Source: Armigeres subalbatus (lineage: Eukaryota; Arthropoda; Insecta; Diptera; Culicidae). From it: DNA of 64,000 bases. Below are positions 32,842 to 44,375 of this stretch, piece by piece; position 1 is the stretch's first letter, and the number at the start of each line of letters is the position of its first letter. Below the pieces are notes generated by a model. The model was not told where the DNA came from and did not search any database. It saw nothing but the letters and a program-made list of their open reading frames with translations. Made by a program: the position numbers and the translations under genes. Location: positions 8,093,533 through 8,157,532 of the forward strand of contig NC_085139.1 of assembly GCF_024139115.2 (NCBI RefSeq), in the 5' to 3' direction.

Positions 32842-33962
32842 GAGCAGATGAACTTCAACAGTGTTGTCCGCAAGAATACTTCGCACGTAGACGCATGTGC
32901 CATAGGCTTCCTGCGACGCATCTGAAAACGAGTGTAATTCCAATGCAATTCGGCACGGCGCGATGACTCGACGATCGATTCGTAGATCCATCAATGTTTG
33001 TTAACCTTCACGGAACTTGTTCCACTTCACCACGATGTCATTGCTGAGTTCTTCGTCCCATGACACTTTGCTTCTCCACAGCTGACGCAATATGAGTTTA
33101 GCAGTGACACAAACCGGTGCCGGTAGACCCAATGGATTAAAGGATTTGGCAATTTCAGACAAAATGTATCGATACCGGCTGCGTTAGCTGAGTGGGGGCT
33201 ATCCGAAACAACAGTTTGTCACTTGTAGGGTTCCATAGTATGCCAAGGGTTTTAATCATGTCGTTCACGCCATTTAGTTCGTATGACACTCGTTGCTCTC
33301 TTCGATCTTCTGGTATGTTATCGAGGAATTCGACAGAATTTGAGCACCATTTGTGCAGTTGAAATCCACCCTTGTCTATTACCTCCTCCAATTCTACGCG
33401 AGCCAGCAACAATTCGTCCAGTGTATCGGCACCCGAAAGTGCATCGTCGATGTAAAAATCATTTTTGATTATTTTGGCTGCGCGCGGGTATATAGGATTG
33501 TACTTCATCGCGAGCTAATTGGTTCAATGTGCGGGTAGCCAAATACGGTGCTGATGCCGTCCCATAAGTGACGGTCAATAGTTCGAGTGTCTTGCATTGT
33601 TCTGTAGGATCTGATCGCCATATTATGCGTTGGAATTTAGTATGCTCGTCGTGCACTCGAACCATACGGTACATCTTAGAGATGTCAGCCGTGAACACGA
33701 AGGCGTGTGTTCGGAACCGGAGCACTATATCGATGAGCGGGTCTTGTATGGTAGGGCCCACCATCAAAGTATCATTTAAGGACAGACCGGAACTTGATGG
33801 TGCAGAAGCATCGAATACTGTTCTTAGCTTGGTTGTAGACGAACTTGGCTTGAGTATAGCGTGGTGGGGTAGGTAGAATCCACCAGCCTCTTCTTCAGAT
33901 GAATCGATCTCTCGGCAGTGACCTAATTGCTTGTATTCTTCCATAAACGCACAGTAAGCCAT
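32842..33962 (-). pseudogene. BEL2 reverse transcriptase and RNase H start
   Basis: Minus-strand frames 33962-33459, 33508-33155 and 32994-32842. Motifs are LRTVFDASAPSSSGLSLND, FVFTADISKMYRMV (first aspartate), TYGTASAPYLATRTL, NDFYIDDALSGADT (YIDD in place of YVDD) and, in RNase H, ELHSFSDASQEAYGTCVYV. Frameshifts separate the pieces. The end, EVHLLVSKS, is the LINE insertion point. Confidence 0.85.
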
Positions 33963-34116
33963 CTTGAGTTCAGCGTCTTTCGCAATTTTTTTCTCAAGGT
34001 AAGAGAATCGGAGTAGAGCGTGCTGCTTCGAGTCGCCAAGTTGACATTGTCACGGAAAGAGAGCTTCACTGTGTAACGACCAATGCGTCGCGACTGTAGG
34101 TTTGCTGATAGAACTT

Positions 34117-34888
34117 TCACACACACGCCGTCTCTTCAACTGACAAACTTGAAGCGGTTGGTACCGCCTCGGATTCCCAAAAACGTTCGACGAGATCGTT
34201 TAAATCCGCTTCCCGTACCACAACGTTGCAGCGATTCACATCGTACCTCCAGCTAGTAGTGTCGGCTAGACCACCAACCACCCAACCAAACACTGTCTTC
34301 TGCACAAACGGCAAATTCTCGGCTAGTTTGACTCTACCCGATTTCAGGAAACCGAAGAAATGGCCAATACCAATCAGCATGTCCAGCCGCTGAGGACGGT
34401 GGAAGTCCTGATCAGCAAAAATCATTTCGGATTGTATTGGCCATGTGGTAATATCGATGTACTTGGCTGGTATTATCCCAGTGATTTTGTTGATCATCAG
34501 GCACTCAATGATACTTGTGTAGTTGTAGTTACGTGATTTTGTTGATCACCAGACACTCAATGATACTAGTGTAGTTGTAGTTACGTGCTTGCACGTTGAC
34601 GTGTACCAAGGTCGTGACCCGAGTCGCTGTACCATCCACACCTGTCATTTCAACGTTTACACTCTGACGCTTCAATCGTAGTAGAGAAGCGAGCTTTTCC
34701 GTTAGCAGGTTTACTTGCGAGCCACAATCTAGCAGAACGCGGCACGGCTGAGCTCTTCCGCTATCATCATATACATTCACAACCGTGGTGCAAAGCAGCG
34801 CCTGTTGCTGGTGAATTGTGCAAGAAGCACTGATAGCGTTCGTAGTAATAGGCGTCATACAGCCTTCCTTCGATTGTGCCGATGGCAC
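34117..34888 (-). pseudogene. BEL2 protease and linker
   Basis: The frame 34529-34888 contains PCRVLLDCGSQVNLLTEKLA, an aspartic-protease active site of the form LDCGS. The frame 34117-34497 contains the linker LDMLIGIGHFFGFLKSGRV and GWVVGGLAD. They are separated by a 52-bp tandem duplication (34481-34584), which shifts the frame. Confidence 0.82.
34481..34584. repeat. 52-bp tandem duplication in BEL2 protease region
   Basis: Two copies of a 52-bp unit beginning GTGATTTTGTTGATCA and ending GTAGTTGTAGTTAC, with three differences. The length is not a multiple of three. Confidence 0.9.
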
Positions 34889-34961
34889 CGTAGTTGCAGT
34901 CTATTCGGCAGCGACAGCCATAGGCGTAGAGTTCACATGTAGAGTAGAGTGGTGTCGCTTC

Positions 34962-36173
34962 TTACAAACCTTGCATGACATGGTAGAGTAGCAAGAAGTT
35001 GTAGCAAACTCCGTGTTGCTTTGCCTTCGCGTAGCGTTCCTTCGGATTAAGTTTGAGAAAATCCCTACACTGATGGTTAGGATGGGATTTTTCACAGAAA
35101 TTACACCGATACTCGATGGATGTTGCCAGAGATGCTACTTTCAGCGGAAGAATTTTCGTGGTTGCGATGCTGCTGAACTTTTTGGGCTTGCTTGTTGGCT
35201 TGATTCGCTCCAGCACTTGACTCCGGGAAGTGAGGAACTTGGTTGTGTCTCTATACTGAGGAATGTCGCCATGATCGATGCTGCTTTCCCATAATTTTCT
35301 CGTCTCTAAGTCGAGCTTTGACGCCAGGATGCTGACGACGATTATATCCGATAGTCCGTCCATTTCAAATTCATAGAATTCGAGTGCATGCACGTGCCGC
35401 TTACAAGTGTCAACTAGCTCCCGTAGCTGCTTGCCACTTTCGGATGTCATTGATTTGAGGCCAAGAATGCCACTTACGTGAATGTCGACAATCTTCCTTT
35501 TATCTTCGAAGCGTGCTGTTAGATGTTCCATGGCAGCTGAAAAATTGCCTTCGTTGATCGATTGTTCCGGAAGCTTCGTCCACCAAACATTTGTCGAGGT
35601 GGTAGAGCTTCGTCGCATCCGATTCGCCACCGTGCTCATGACATCCGTGAAAATTGCCTTGAATTTAAACCAGTTTCCTGGTTTTCCATCAAACGTGGGC
35701 AGTGGAGTGTGTAATGGAGCGGATTGTACTCGAACTGGTTGGGATTGAACCGGAGCTGTTTGGACGATCATTTGAGGTTGATGCTTTCCTTCTTGTTTCG
35801 CTCCTTCCAGCAGTCTGCACACCCTGGTTCGAACATCGTTGTAAAGCTCCTCGAATTCAACGTATTTATCTTCCTGCTCCGTAGCATGAACAGGCGAAAG
35901 TGCGTAAATTTTGTTCTGGAACTGGTTGAATTCGTCGTAGGCAGCGTCAATCGTCTTCAACTGGGTGCGCAACAAAAACTCATCCGGAACTGTTTCCGAT
36001 TGTCCGTGCCGGAACAGAACATTTTTGATCCGTGTAATTTTGACAGCTCCGCGTTGCAGAATAGTTGCTTGAAATTCTTCCGCCATTTTCTTTTTCTGTT
36101 GCTGGCGTTCTCCGATTGGCGTGCTAAACACTTCCACTTTATTTTCCGGTTTCTTCACGGGAGTTGACGACAT
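34962..36173 (-). pseudogene. BEL2 Gag
   Basis: A 403-codon frame from an ATG at 36173. It has a helical N-terminal half without a PHD finger, then PLPTFDGKPGNWFKFKAIF, the start of the BEL Gag (DUF1759) domain, and a C-terminal zinc knuckle YRCNFCEKSHPNHQCRDF. A frameshift near the end moves the second knuckle to 34901-35095 (CKVCKKRHHSTLH). Confidence 0.85.
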
Positions 36174-36255
36174 TTACCCATCCATTCGACCGGTGGGTCT
36201 TTCCGCTATTGTGACGACCGAAACTACTTCGAAATCCGGCGATGTAGGACTAAAA

Positions 36256-36405
36256 TGTTTCTCTTCACTGCGAAAAAAGAAAACGCGTGGACTGTACTTG
36301 ATGTATTTATTTCGACTGACTATTGAAAAGAAAAAATAACAATAATAATAAAAGCTGGAATGTTATTCTGGACAGCGTTGCCAAATGCAGCGATTCGACG
36401 AAACA
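36256..36405 (-). repeat. BEL2 5' LTR
   Basis: A 150-bp copy matching 13320-13471 with a few differences. On the minus strand it begins TGTTTCGTCG and ends GAAACA. Confidence 0.78.
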
Positions 36406-36435
36406 GGTGCCTTCTGCTTCCTTGGAGAAGCGACT

Positions 36436-37440
36436 ATGGTGCAAGACGCGATTGATTTTGCCCTGACGACCAATGAGGAAAAGACTGCGCCTAACCCGAA
36501 ACGGCTCAGGCAGCAATCCGGCGAAGGCGCTCAGAGCAAAGCCAAACGACGTGCGACCATAAAAGCCAAACGTCGTCTGGACGGAGCAGATCAGGGTGCA
36601 GAGGAGCCCTGAGGTTACTTCTCAGCCCAAAAAGGAAGAGGCACCAACCAGCGCAAGTCACCGGGCCGCAAGAGGGTACCCATCGGCACAAGGGACCGAA
36701 AATCCCTGGCAGCTGGTCAGTAGGGCAAAGTGGAAGTCGAGCGCACCTCGACCCGCAAAGAAAGCTAAGGACAGAAGCAAGGTCTTGTTTGTGGATACTG
36801 ATAAGGGTAAGTACGCCGAAGTCCTTAAATCGATGCGGCAGCCAGCTTTCGGCGCTGGGTTAGGACGTGCGAAGCGTCAGACGCACTAAGACCGGTGAAA
36901 TGGTCTTGGCTCTGAAACACGGAACGCTAGCTAGCGGGAAGAGGTCTTGGGTGACGGCGTCGAGGTGAGGTCGTTGGGGGCGGAAGTTACTCTTCAGTGC
37001 AAGTAACTGGACGCATCGTCTCTGCCATCAGAGAGCAGTGCGGTACAGAGATCGAGGAGACCTCTGTACGCCTAAGGGGCGGTTCCTTTGGCACGCAAGT
37101 ATCATACCTTAGGATACCGGTCGCGGAACTCAAAAAGGTAATGGAGCGAGGGAAGTTGAAGATCGTCAGTATACCCAGTAGGCAAACTCCAGCCGCCTTC
37201 AGTGCTATCGCTACTTATAGTCGGGGCACAAGTCCTACGACTGTAAGACCCTAGACCGTAGCAACATGTGTCGTCGTTGTGGTGAAGAAGGACACGAGGC
37301 GCAGGAATGCGATAAGACACCAAAGTGCCCCATCTACGCCGGCAAAAAGCTAGCCTGTAACTACGTTATGGGTGGACCTTCGTGTCCCATCGGAGAGACA
37401 AATAAGAAGAAGCCGGTAACACAGCTGAATCTTAACCACT
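36436..37440 (+). pseudogene. R1-a ORF1 (Gag-like, zinc knuckles)
   Basis: Broken frames at 36436-36612, 36596-36889, 36997-37254 and 37266-37440. Blocks EQCGTEIEETSVRLRGGSFG and CRRCGEEGHEAQECDKTPKC match ORF1 of R1-b (QCNVEIQESTVRLRKSYAG; CRRCGAEGHQARTC). The first knuckle is in a shifted frame around 37215. Confidence 0.8.
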
Positions 37441-39094
37441 ATGCATCTGCCCAGCAGCTGATGTGGCAGTCGGTCTCGGAGTCGAGGAGCGATGTCGCCC
37501 TGCTGTCCGACCCGTATAACGTCCCTGTCGATAACGGCAATTGGGTGGCGCACGGGTCTAAGATGGCAGCTATTTGCACGACGGGACGGTACCCGGTCCA
37601 AAGGGTGGTACACTCCTCCGCTAAGGGTGTCGCGATAGCTTAAATCAACGGTGTGTTCTACTGTAGCTGGCATGCTCCACCAAGGTGGCCCTTAGAACAG
37701 TTATCAAGATGGTCGATAGGTTATCGTCCAACCTATTAAGTCGGAAATAGTTCGTCATAACGGTAAACTTTAACGCTTGGGCAGTGGAGTGGGCAGCCGC
37801 TGCACCAATCGTAGGGGTCAAGCGTAATTAGAGGCGCTAGCGAAGCTCGACGCAGTGTTAGGCAATGATGGTTTCACAAGCACATTCCGCAGCAATGGGG
37901 TCAAATCGTATATTGACGTAACGTTTGTCAGTCTTGATCTAGCAATAGACATGGACTAGAGGGTGAATGAGGGCTACACCCATAGTGACCATTAAGCAAT
38001 TCGCTTTAAGATCAATTATGATGTGCAGCATCCGCAGCAGTCATGGGACTGGAGGCAAACACTAACATTAATTCTAAGCGGAGATACGCAAGCTATCCTA
38101 TCACGTGTGTGCGACGCCACCATGCCGAGGAATCAGAAGGTCGGCCGAGGAAAGCCCTGTCGTGAAATGGTACATGCCCGGTATACTGGAGTACCGAGAT
38201 TGCAAATCTTCGATCAGCCTAAAGTGTTTCGTGCTGCGAAATTGGCTCTCAACATGGCCATTAAGAGCAGCAAGAGAGCGTGTTTCGACAACTTGTGTGT
38301 GCCAACGAGAATCTGTGGAGTAACGCCTACAGAATTGTGATGGCCAAGGCCAGATAGGGCTCTTCACCCCCCCCCCCCCCCCCCCCCGGATAGGCTGGCT
38401 AGATAGCGGTCCCCGAATAGAGGATTATCGAGGTACTGTTGCTATCCCGTCCCACACGTCCCTGGTCTCGTGCATCGTACGGCATCTTAGGTACGGTCGA
38501 AATGGTGGCTTCGGTGACGAACGAAAAGTTACATGGGGGCCAACTCCCTGGCATCAAACAAAGCTCCAAGCCTGATGAAGTTCCGAAAACCGCTCTCAAG
38601 GCAGCAATCATAGCGAACCCGAACATGTTCGCTAGCTATGCAGAGATGCTTAGATGAGTGAAGTTTTCCAGATAGATGGAAAATGCAGAAATTGGTTCTG
38701 TTACCGAAGGCCGGGAAGCCGCCGGGCAACCCCTCGGCGTACAGACCAATCTGTCTAACTGACACGACGGGAAAGTTGCTGGAGAGGACCATCCTCAACA
38801 GGCTGACCCCGTACTCAGAGGGTACGGACGGCCTGTCAAGTAATTAGTTCGGTTTTCAGACGCTATAATCTCGGTGGTAAAGACCGCCAAGATATCAGTT
38901 CAACAGAAAAGCGAGGTATTCGATGCTGTGCGTTAGTGACATTTGATGTGAAGAACGCATTCAACAGCGCAAGCTGGGATGCCATAGCGCCCTCGTTACA
39001 TTAGCCTGCCGGTGGGCTTGTACCGGATTTTGGAAAACTATTTCCAGAACCGTGTACCATTATACGAAACCGATGCCGGTCAGAGAAGTGTACC
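37416..39094 (+). pseudogene. R1-a endonuclease and RT, left part
   Basis: The frame near 37416-37643 has LNLNHYASAQQLMWQSVSES and VALLSDPYNVP, the beginning of an R1-type endonuclease. Degenerate DVTFVSLDL and HSDH remnants follow. The RT half has PRNQKVGRGKP, KSSKRACFDNL, and after further breaks TFDVKNAFNSASWD with the first catalytic aspartate. A run of 21 C at 38367-38387 interrupts it. Confidence 0.8.
38367..38387. repeat. Poly(C) run
   Basis: Twenty-one consecutive C within a degraded R1 reverse-transcriptase region. Confidence 0.95.
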
Positions 39095-39789
39095 TGTGCA
39101 GAATTCCCACTGGGCAGTCCGACAACGTAGCAGTCACTGGGCATCTCGCCCATCAGGACGGTCTAGCCGATAGGACAGATCGTTGATGGATTGGCTTGTG
39201 TGAATAGCGAAGGTAGAAATGAAAACAAACTGGTTAAAGTTTCTATCGGCCTAACGTGAAATTTCATTATTCTAAAGTCCATAAAGAATATTTTATTCTA
39301 TACTAAAAATAATATCGTATCGAAAATACGTGAATTTGAAACGCCTAATTTGGTTTATGTTTAACAAACATCAATAGGGTAACATACTTAAAACTACAGC
39401 TCATTTCAAGGCAATAATATGGAATTTATTCTAGGGATTAGATTGTAAAACTAAAAGCTAATGGTTTAAAACTAGTGCGGTTGAAAATTAAGGACAAAGC
39501 ATCTAAATTAGCCTATGTACAACTATGTGAGTAAAACTGAACTATTACGAACTACAAACTTAAAAATTACCTTAATTAAAATTTGATTAAAAAATGTACA
39601 GACTAGATTACCATCACGCGAACCCTACAAATCTGTCGTAGCACGAGGACCTTAAAACAAACTATCAATTGTAAGTTGAACCATAAAATAAGCGTTATTT
39701 GAACTAATTACTAAAATAAAACTATAGTTTTAGCTGCTACTAAGAGCCGCTCGAAAACGGTGGTGCATTTATTAAGGTAAATCCGAACA
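39095..39789 (+). repeat. BEL3 5' LTR
   Basis: 695 bp, begins TGTGCAGAATTCCC and ends AATCCGAACA. It matches 45725-46419 at every position compared. Confidence 0.96.
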
Positions 39790-39826
39790 TTCTAAAAAAT
39801 TGATAACGGATCTAACCTCAAACACG

Positions 39827-41236
39827 ATGGTGAAAGCTGGGAGCTTTACGTTAACTCCCTGTGGTGTTTGTTCGGAGGCATCAGAAACCAACGAAGGCAT
39901 GGTCGGATGCGACGCTTGCGAGCTTTGGTTTCACTTCCGATGCGTTGCAGTTTCGGAAGAGCTCTTGGAAGATGTAGACAAGTGGTTCTGTCCATCAGAG
40001 TCCTGTCAGAAGGTGGCGGAAGAAACTCGTAAGAAGACGAATGCTAGCAAGAAAGCAGTGAAGTCCAAGGGAACGAAGTCACGGACACAAGATGAATCGG
40101 AATCCAGTGTTAAATCTGATCACCAATCCGCTCCATCGCTGGAGAAACAGTTGAAGGCGCTAGAGCGAGAACAGAAGGCCAAAGAACAAGAAATGGAAAT
40201 CGAGAAAATCTTGAGAGAGAAGCGGATCGAAATGGATAGAATCTTGAAGGAGAAGCAGTTGAAGATCAATAATGAGCTGAGGGAGAAGGAATTGCAGCTG
40301 GAGAAGGAAATGCTCGATAAGGCACTTCACGAGGAGCAGGTCCATGCTGATCGTATGCAGCAGATGCGAGAATCGTATCAAAATGCGATCGAAAACATGA
40401 AGACTATGACCGTGAAATCGAAGACAGTCGTCGTACAATCAAAGCTTGAGAAAGCGGAAGTCGCGGGACGTTTTCCGGCTGCAGAAGAAGGATGTTCGTA
40501 TAAACTACAGAAGGCATTAAGTACGCCGTTGCGCAATCCAGGCGTGTCGCTAAGAGCACTTTCGGAAAAGCAGCGGAAACAACTCCAGGTATCGGAACTA
40601 TCGTCAGATGAAGATCACGATTCCGTTGACGACAGCGACGACGAAGAATCCGACGAAAATATCAACAATTCGGAGCCGTCATCGGGAGAAGAGCCAAACG
40701 AAGAATCGGAGAATGAATCGGAAGAATCGAGTTTGACCAAACGCGAACTACGACGGAGGAAGAAGGCAATGTCACACGGGCTGGGGCGTCGCATAGCAGG
40801 TCCAACGAAAGCTCAATTGGCCGCACGCAATGGAATTTCCAGGAAACTCCCCATTTTCTCTGGCAAGCCCGAAGAGTGGCCTCTTTTCATCGGAAGCTAC
40901 GAAGCCTCTAACGAAGCATGCGGTTTCAACGATGTAGAGAACTTAGTTCGCCTACAGGACAGCCTAAAAGGCTCGGCCTTGGATAGTGTTCGTGGACAAT
41001 TGTTGTTGCCAAAGTCCGTACCGAAGGTGATCAACAAACTCCGGCAGCTCTACGGTCGTCCGGAACAACTTTTGCATTTCCATCTGGGAAAAGTGAAACA
41101 ATTGGACCCCCCGAAAGCAGATAGATTGGAAACGTTCATTCCTTTCGGAAATGTGGTGGAAGAATTATGGGTTGAAAGAGCATTTGATCCATCCGCTCCT
41201 CATCCAAGATTTGGTGGACAAGTTGCCGGCAGGTGA
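39827..41236 (+). pseudogene. BEL3 Gag with N-terminal PHD finger
   Basis: I take the ATG at 39827 as the start. Within the first 60 residues lies a Cys4-His-Cys3 PHD finger (CGVC, CDACELWFHFRC, CPSESC). A highly charged coiled coil (about residues 105-190, rich in EKQL/KEKQ), an acidic stretch (SSDEDHDSVDDSDDEESDE) and the BEL Gag domain (KLPIFSGKPEEWPLFIGSY) follow. A frameshift near 41165 truncates the domain; the sequence then continues as HPLLIQDLVDKLPAGDK in another frame. Confidence 0.88.
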
Positions 41237-41339
41237 TAAGTGAGAATGGGTTTGATACCGAAGTAAAAGGAAGACGCCAACATTAAGAACATTTTCCAAT
41301 TTCATCTCCAAAATCGTAACCGAAGCATGCGCAGCAAAT

Positions 41340-42740
41340 GTGAGCCTTGATAACCGGCCTGGGTACAGGGAAAATTACCTGTACACGCAAGTAAAGGAAA
41401 AGCCAAGGAAAAAGGAGCCGTTTACTCCCCATAGTACGAACGTGAATCCGTCAAATGATGCCGCCATAGCCGAGAAGAAGCTAAAACCATGCATAACCTG
41501 TAGAAGAACGGATCACCGGCTCCGCTTTTGTCAGGACTTCAAAGCGATGAGTTTTGCTGAACGTGTCAAGATCGTGGAGAGAGGCAAATTATGCAAAATA
41601 TGTCTGAATGATCATGGTAACGCTTTATGCAAATTTAAGATTCGCTGCAACGTTGGTCAATGTCACGAACGACACCATCCACTACTTCATCCGAGTGGAC
41701 ACCATGTTGTCATGAACACACACATCCGTGCATCTAGCGCTATTCAGTTTCGCATGATTCCGGTGACATTGCATCACAAAGAAAAAAACGTCACAACGCT
41801 AGCTTTCCTCGATGAAGGATCGTCAATTACACTTGTTGAATGTTCGCTCGTCAACCGACTACGAGCTGAAGGAGTGAAATGGCCGCTAACCATAAAATGG
41901 ACTGCTGACATTAGTAGGGAAGAACCTGATTCAAGGATGATGAATTTATGGATCTCTGCCGTGGGACAAAAAGAGAAACTCCTCCTCCAATCTGCTCAGA
42001 CGGTTCATAAGTTGCTACTTACGAAACAGTCGCTAAATGCGGTTGAAATCTCCGCTAAGTATAGCCATCTGCGGAATCTACCATTAGCGTCATATTCGGA
42101 CCAACAGCCTGGTCTGCTCATTGGCCTAAATAATCTTCACACGATTGCGCCAATCGAAGCTAAAATACGGAGAGTCGGAGAGCCGATAGCCGTACGATCA
42201 AAACTCGGCTGGTCGGTGTATGGTCCTACTTCAGGGCAAACAGATAGCACAATATCCGTCAACCATCATCACGGAATCAGTAATGACGACCTCTACAATT
42301 TGCTGAAGAAGCATTACTCTTTGGAGGAATCGGCAGTCGAAATATCGCAAGAAACAAAAGATGAGAAAAGGGCGCGTGAAGTTCTGGAACGAACAACCGT
42401 TCGTGTCGGTGACCGCTTCGAAACGGGGTTGCTGTGGAAATCGGATGATCGTATGTTTCCCGACAGTCTTCCGATGGCACGTCGGAGACTAAAACAGTTG
42501 GAACAACGTCTCGAAAAGTCTCCAGAAATGTACGACAAGATCAGGAAACAGGTCGAAGACTACCAGGCTAAAGGGTATGCCCATCTAGCAACATCGAAGG
42601 AGCTAGCGGAAACCGATTCGCAGAAGAGGTGGTACTTGCCACTGAATTACGTACAAAACCCGAAAAGCCAAACAAAATTGGTCTGGTTTGGGACGCTGCA
42701 GCAACAGTCAGTGGCGTTTCTCTCAACAGTCAATTATTAA
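41340..42740 (+). pseudogene. BEL3 zinc knuckles, protease, RT beginning
   Basis: A 466-codon frame. Knuckles CITCRRTDHRLRFC and CKICLNDHGNALC close Gag. The protease active site is LAFLDEGSSITLVE, with DEGS rather than the usual DSGS or DTGS. The BEL linker GLLIGLNNLHTI and GWSVYG follow. A small insertion near 42675 breaks the frame just where RT should read [16 protein letters not shown]. Confidence 0.88.
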
Positions 42741-42825
42741 AGGGACCTGACATGCTGACGCCTCTAACAGCGGTTCTCAGCCTTTCAGAGAGCGACGAAT
42801 AGCCTTTGGTGGAGATATTCGTGAA

Positions 42826-43395
42826 ATGTACCACCAACTACGAATTCGGGATGCCGACAAGCAAGCGCAGTGTTTCTTGTTCAGGAAAAATCCGGAGGAC
42901 GCTGAACCAAGTGTGTACGTCATGGACGTAGCTACCTTTGGCTCAACATGTTCTCCGTGCTCGGCCCAGCATGTCAAAAATCGAAATGCGTCAGAATTCT
43001 CGTCACGGTACCCGGAAGCAGCAGCAGCCATAGTCCACAAGCATTATGTGGACGACTACTATGATAGTGTCGACACGGTCGAGGAGGCAGTTCGTCGTGC
43101 TGAAGAGGTGCGATTCATACACTCAAAGGCAGGTTTCGAGATACGAAATTGGGTGTCGAACTCCTCTGTAGTTCTCCGCAGTCTTGGAGAGCAAAATCTT
43201 GCGGAAGACGTGCATTTCAACGTCGATAAAACTACGGAGAACGAGCGAGTCCTCGGGATTATCTGGAGTCCAAGTCAAGACACTTTCTCATTCGCCACTG
43301 ACCACCGTTCTGCGCTAGAGCCGTACCTCAAAGGTATTCAACGACCCACAAAACGATTGGTGCTAAGTTGCGTCATGGGATTTTTGGACTTCTGA
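42826..43395 (+). pseudogene. BEL3 reverse transcriptase core
   Basis: A 189-codon frame with MYHQLRIRDAD, VATFGSTCSPCSAQ (motif B) and HKHYVDDYYDSV (YVDD). The fingers and first aspartate (GDIREMYHQL) are just upstream around 42800. Confidence 0.88.
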
Positions 43396-44375
43396 CGCCA
43401 TTCACGATCCATGGAAAGATGCTGGTCCAAGACTTGTGGCGAACGGGATGCGGATGGGACGAAGAAATAGACGACAGTGCGATGCAGAAATGGAACCGTT
43501 GGGTAGGCCTGTTGCCGCAAGTAGCCGCTATCCGAATTCCCCGCTGCTACATCGGCGATTGCTACTCATCAGAAGTTGATTCACTTCAGCTGCACATCTT
43601 CATGGACGCAAGTGAGCACGCATATGGTTGTGTTGCCTACTTCAGGGCGGTCGCAAATGGTCAGGCCAAGATTACTCTGATAACCTCTCGTTCGAAGGTA
43701 GCGCCTTTGAAACGACAATCGATTCCGCGCATGGAACTGATGGCGGCAGTTCTGGGATCACGACTGTTGCGCACGGTACAATCACATCACTCCTCCCAAT
43801 ACACAAATACTTTCTATGGTCGGATTCTCAAACGGTTCTCAGCTGGATTCGTTCAGACCAGTTGAAATACAAGCAGTTCGTGGCCTTTCGCATCGGGGAA
43901 ATTCAGGAGAACACCAATATCTCCGATTGGCGCTGGGTCCCGTCAAAATGAACATCGCTGACGTTCTTACAAAATGGGGCAAGGGCCTCCCCTGCAATCC
44001 AACAGCCCATGGTTCATTGGTCCATATTTTCTGCTGCAGTCCGAAGATGAGTGGCCACTGGGACAGTTTCCGGCAGTTAATATAAGTGAAGAAATGAGGG
44101 CTCAGGTCTTACATCACGACGTCTCTAACATCGGATCAATCATCAATGCTAATTCAACGAATCGTTTTGTTCGTCTTCTCCGAAGTACAGCCAACGTAGT
44201 TCGGTTTATTGCAAACTGTCGTCGAAAACTAGCAGGAAATCCGATTGTTGTTTCCAAAGCTACTCCGGGTCAAGAATGCTTGTTAAAAACGAAACCAAAA
44301 TCTATTCAACAACCTCTTCAACAAAAACGAGTTACACGCTGCGGAGTTGATATTGTGGAAACAGGTTCAACATGA
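43368..44375 (+). pseudogene. BEL3 RNase H and linker
   Basis: Frames 43368-43865, 43816-44085 and 43974-44375. Motifs are [18 protein letters not shown] (first aspartate), [16 protein letters not shown] (glutamate) and, after a frameshift, [18 protein letters not shown]. Three frame changes occur within one kilobase. Confidence 0.85.

Larger units (their letters stand above)
13320..36405 (-). mobile_element. BEL2: old BEL/Pao element, triply interrupted
   Basis: Gag, protease, RT, RNase H and integrase of one BEL/Pao element are spread over 23 kb, because three other elements have entered it. The pieces join in frame at two junctions. SYEQR on the right of the TIR element continues as CLAILPADHH on the left. 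VITP before BEL1 continues as GHLLIGRPLTAIP at 13582-13622. At the LINE, LLVSKS is followed by APKSTIPRLE. Short LTRs (150 and 152 bp) bound it. A purine tract GGCGGGGGAGGA (minus strand, 13472-13483) sits directly before the 3' LTR. Flanks GATGC and GGTGC are a possible degraded 5-bp duplication. The coding parts have many frameshifts. Confidence 0.85.
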
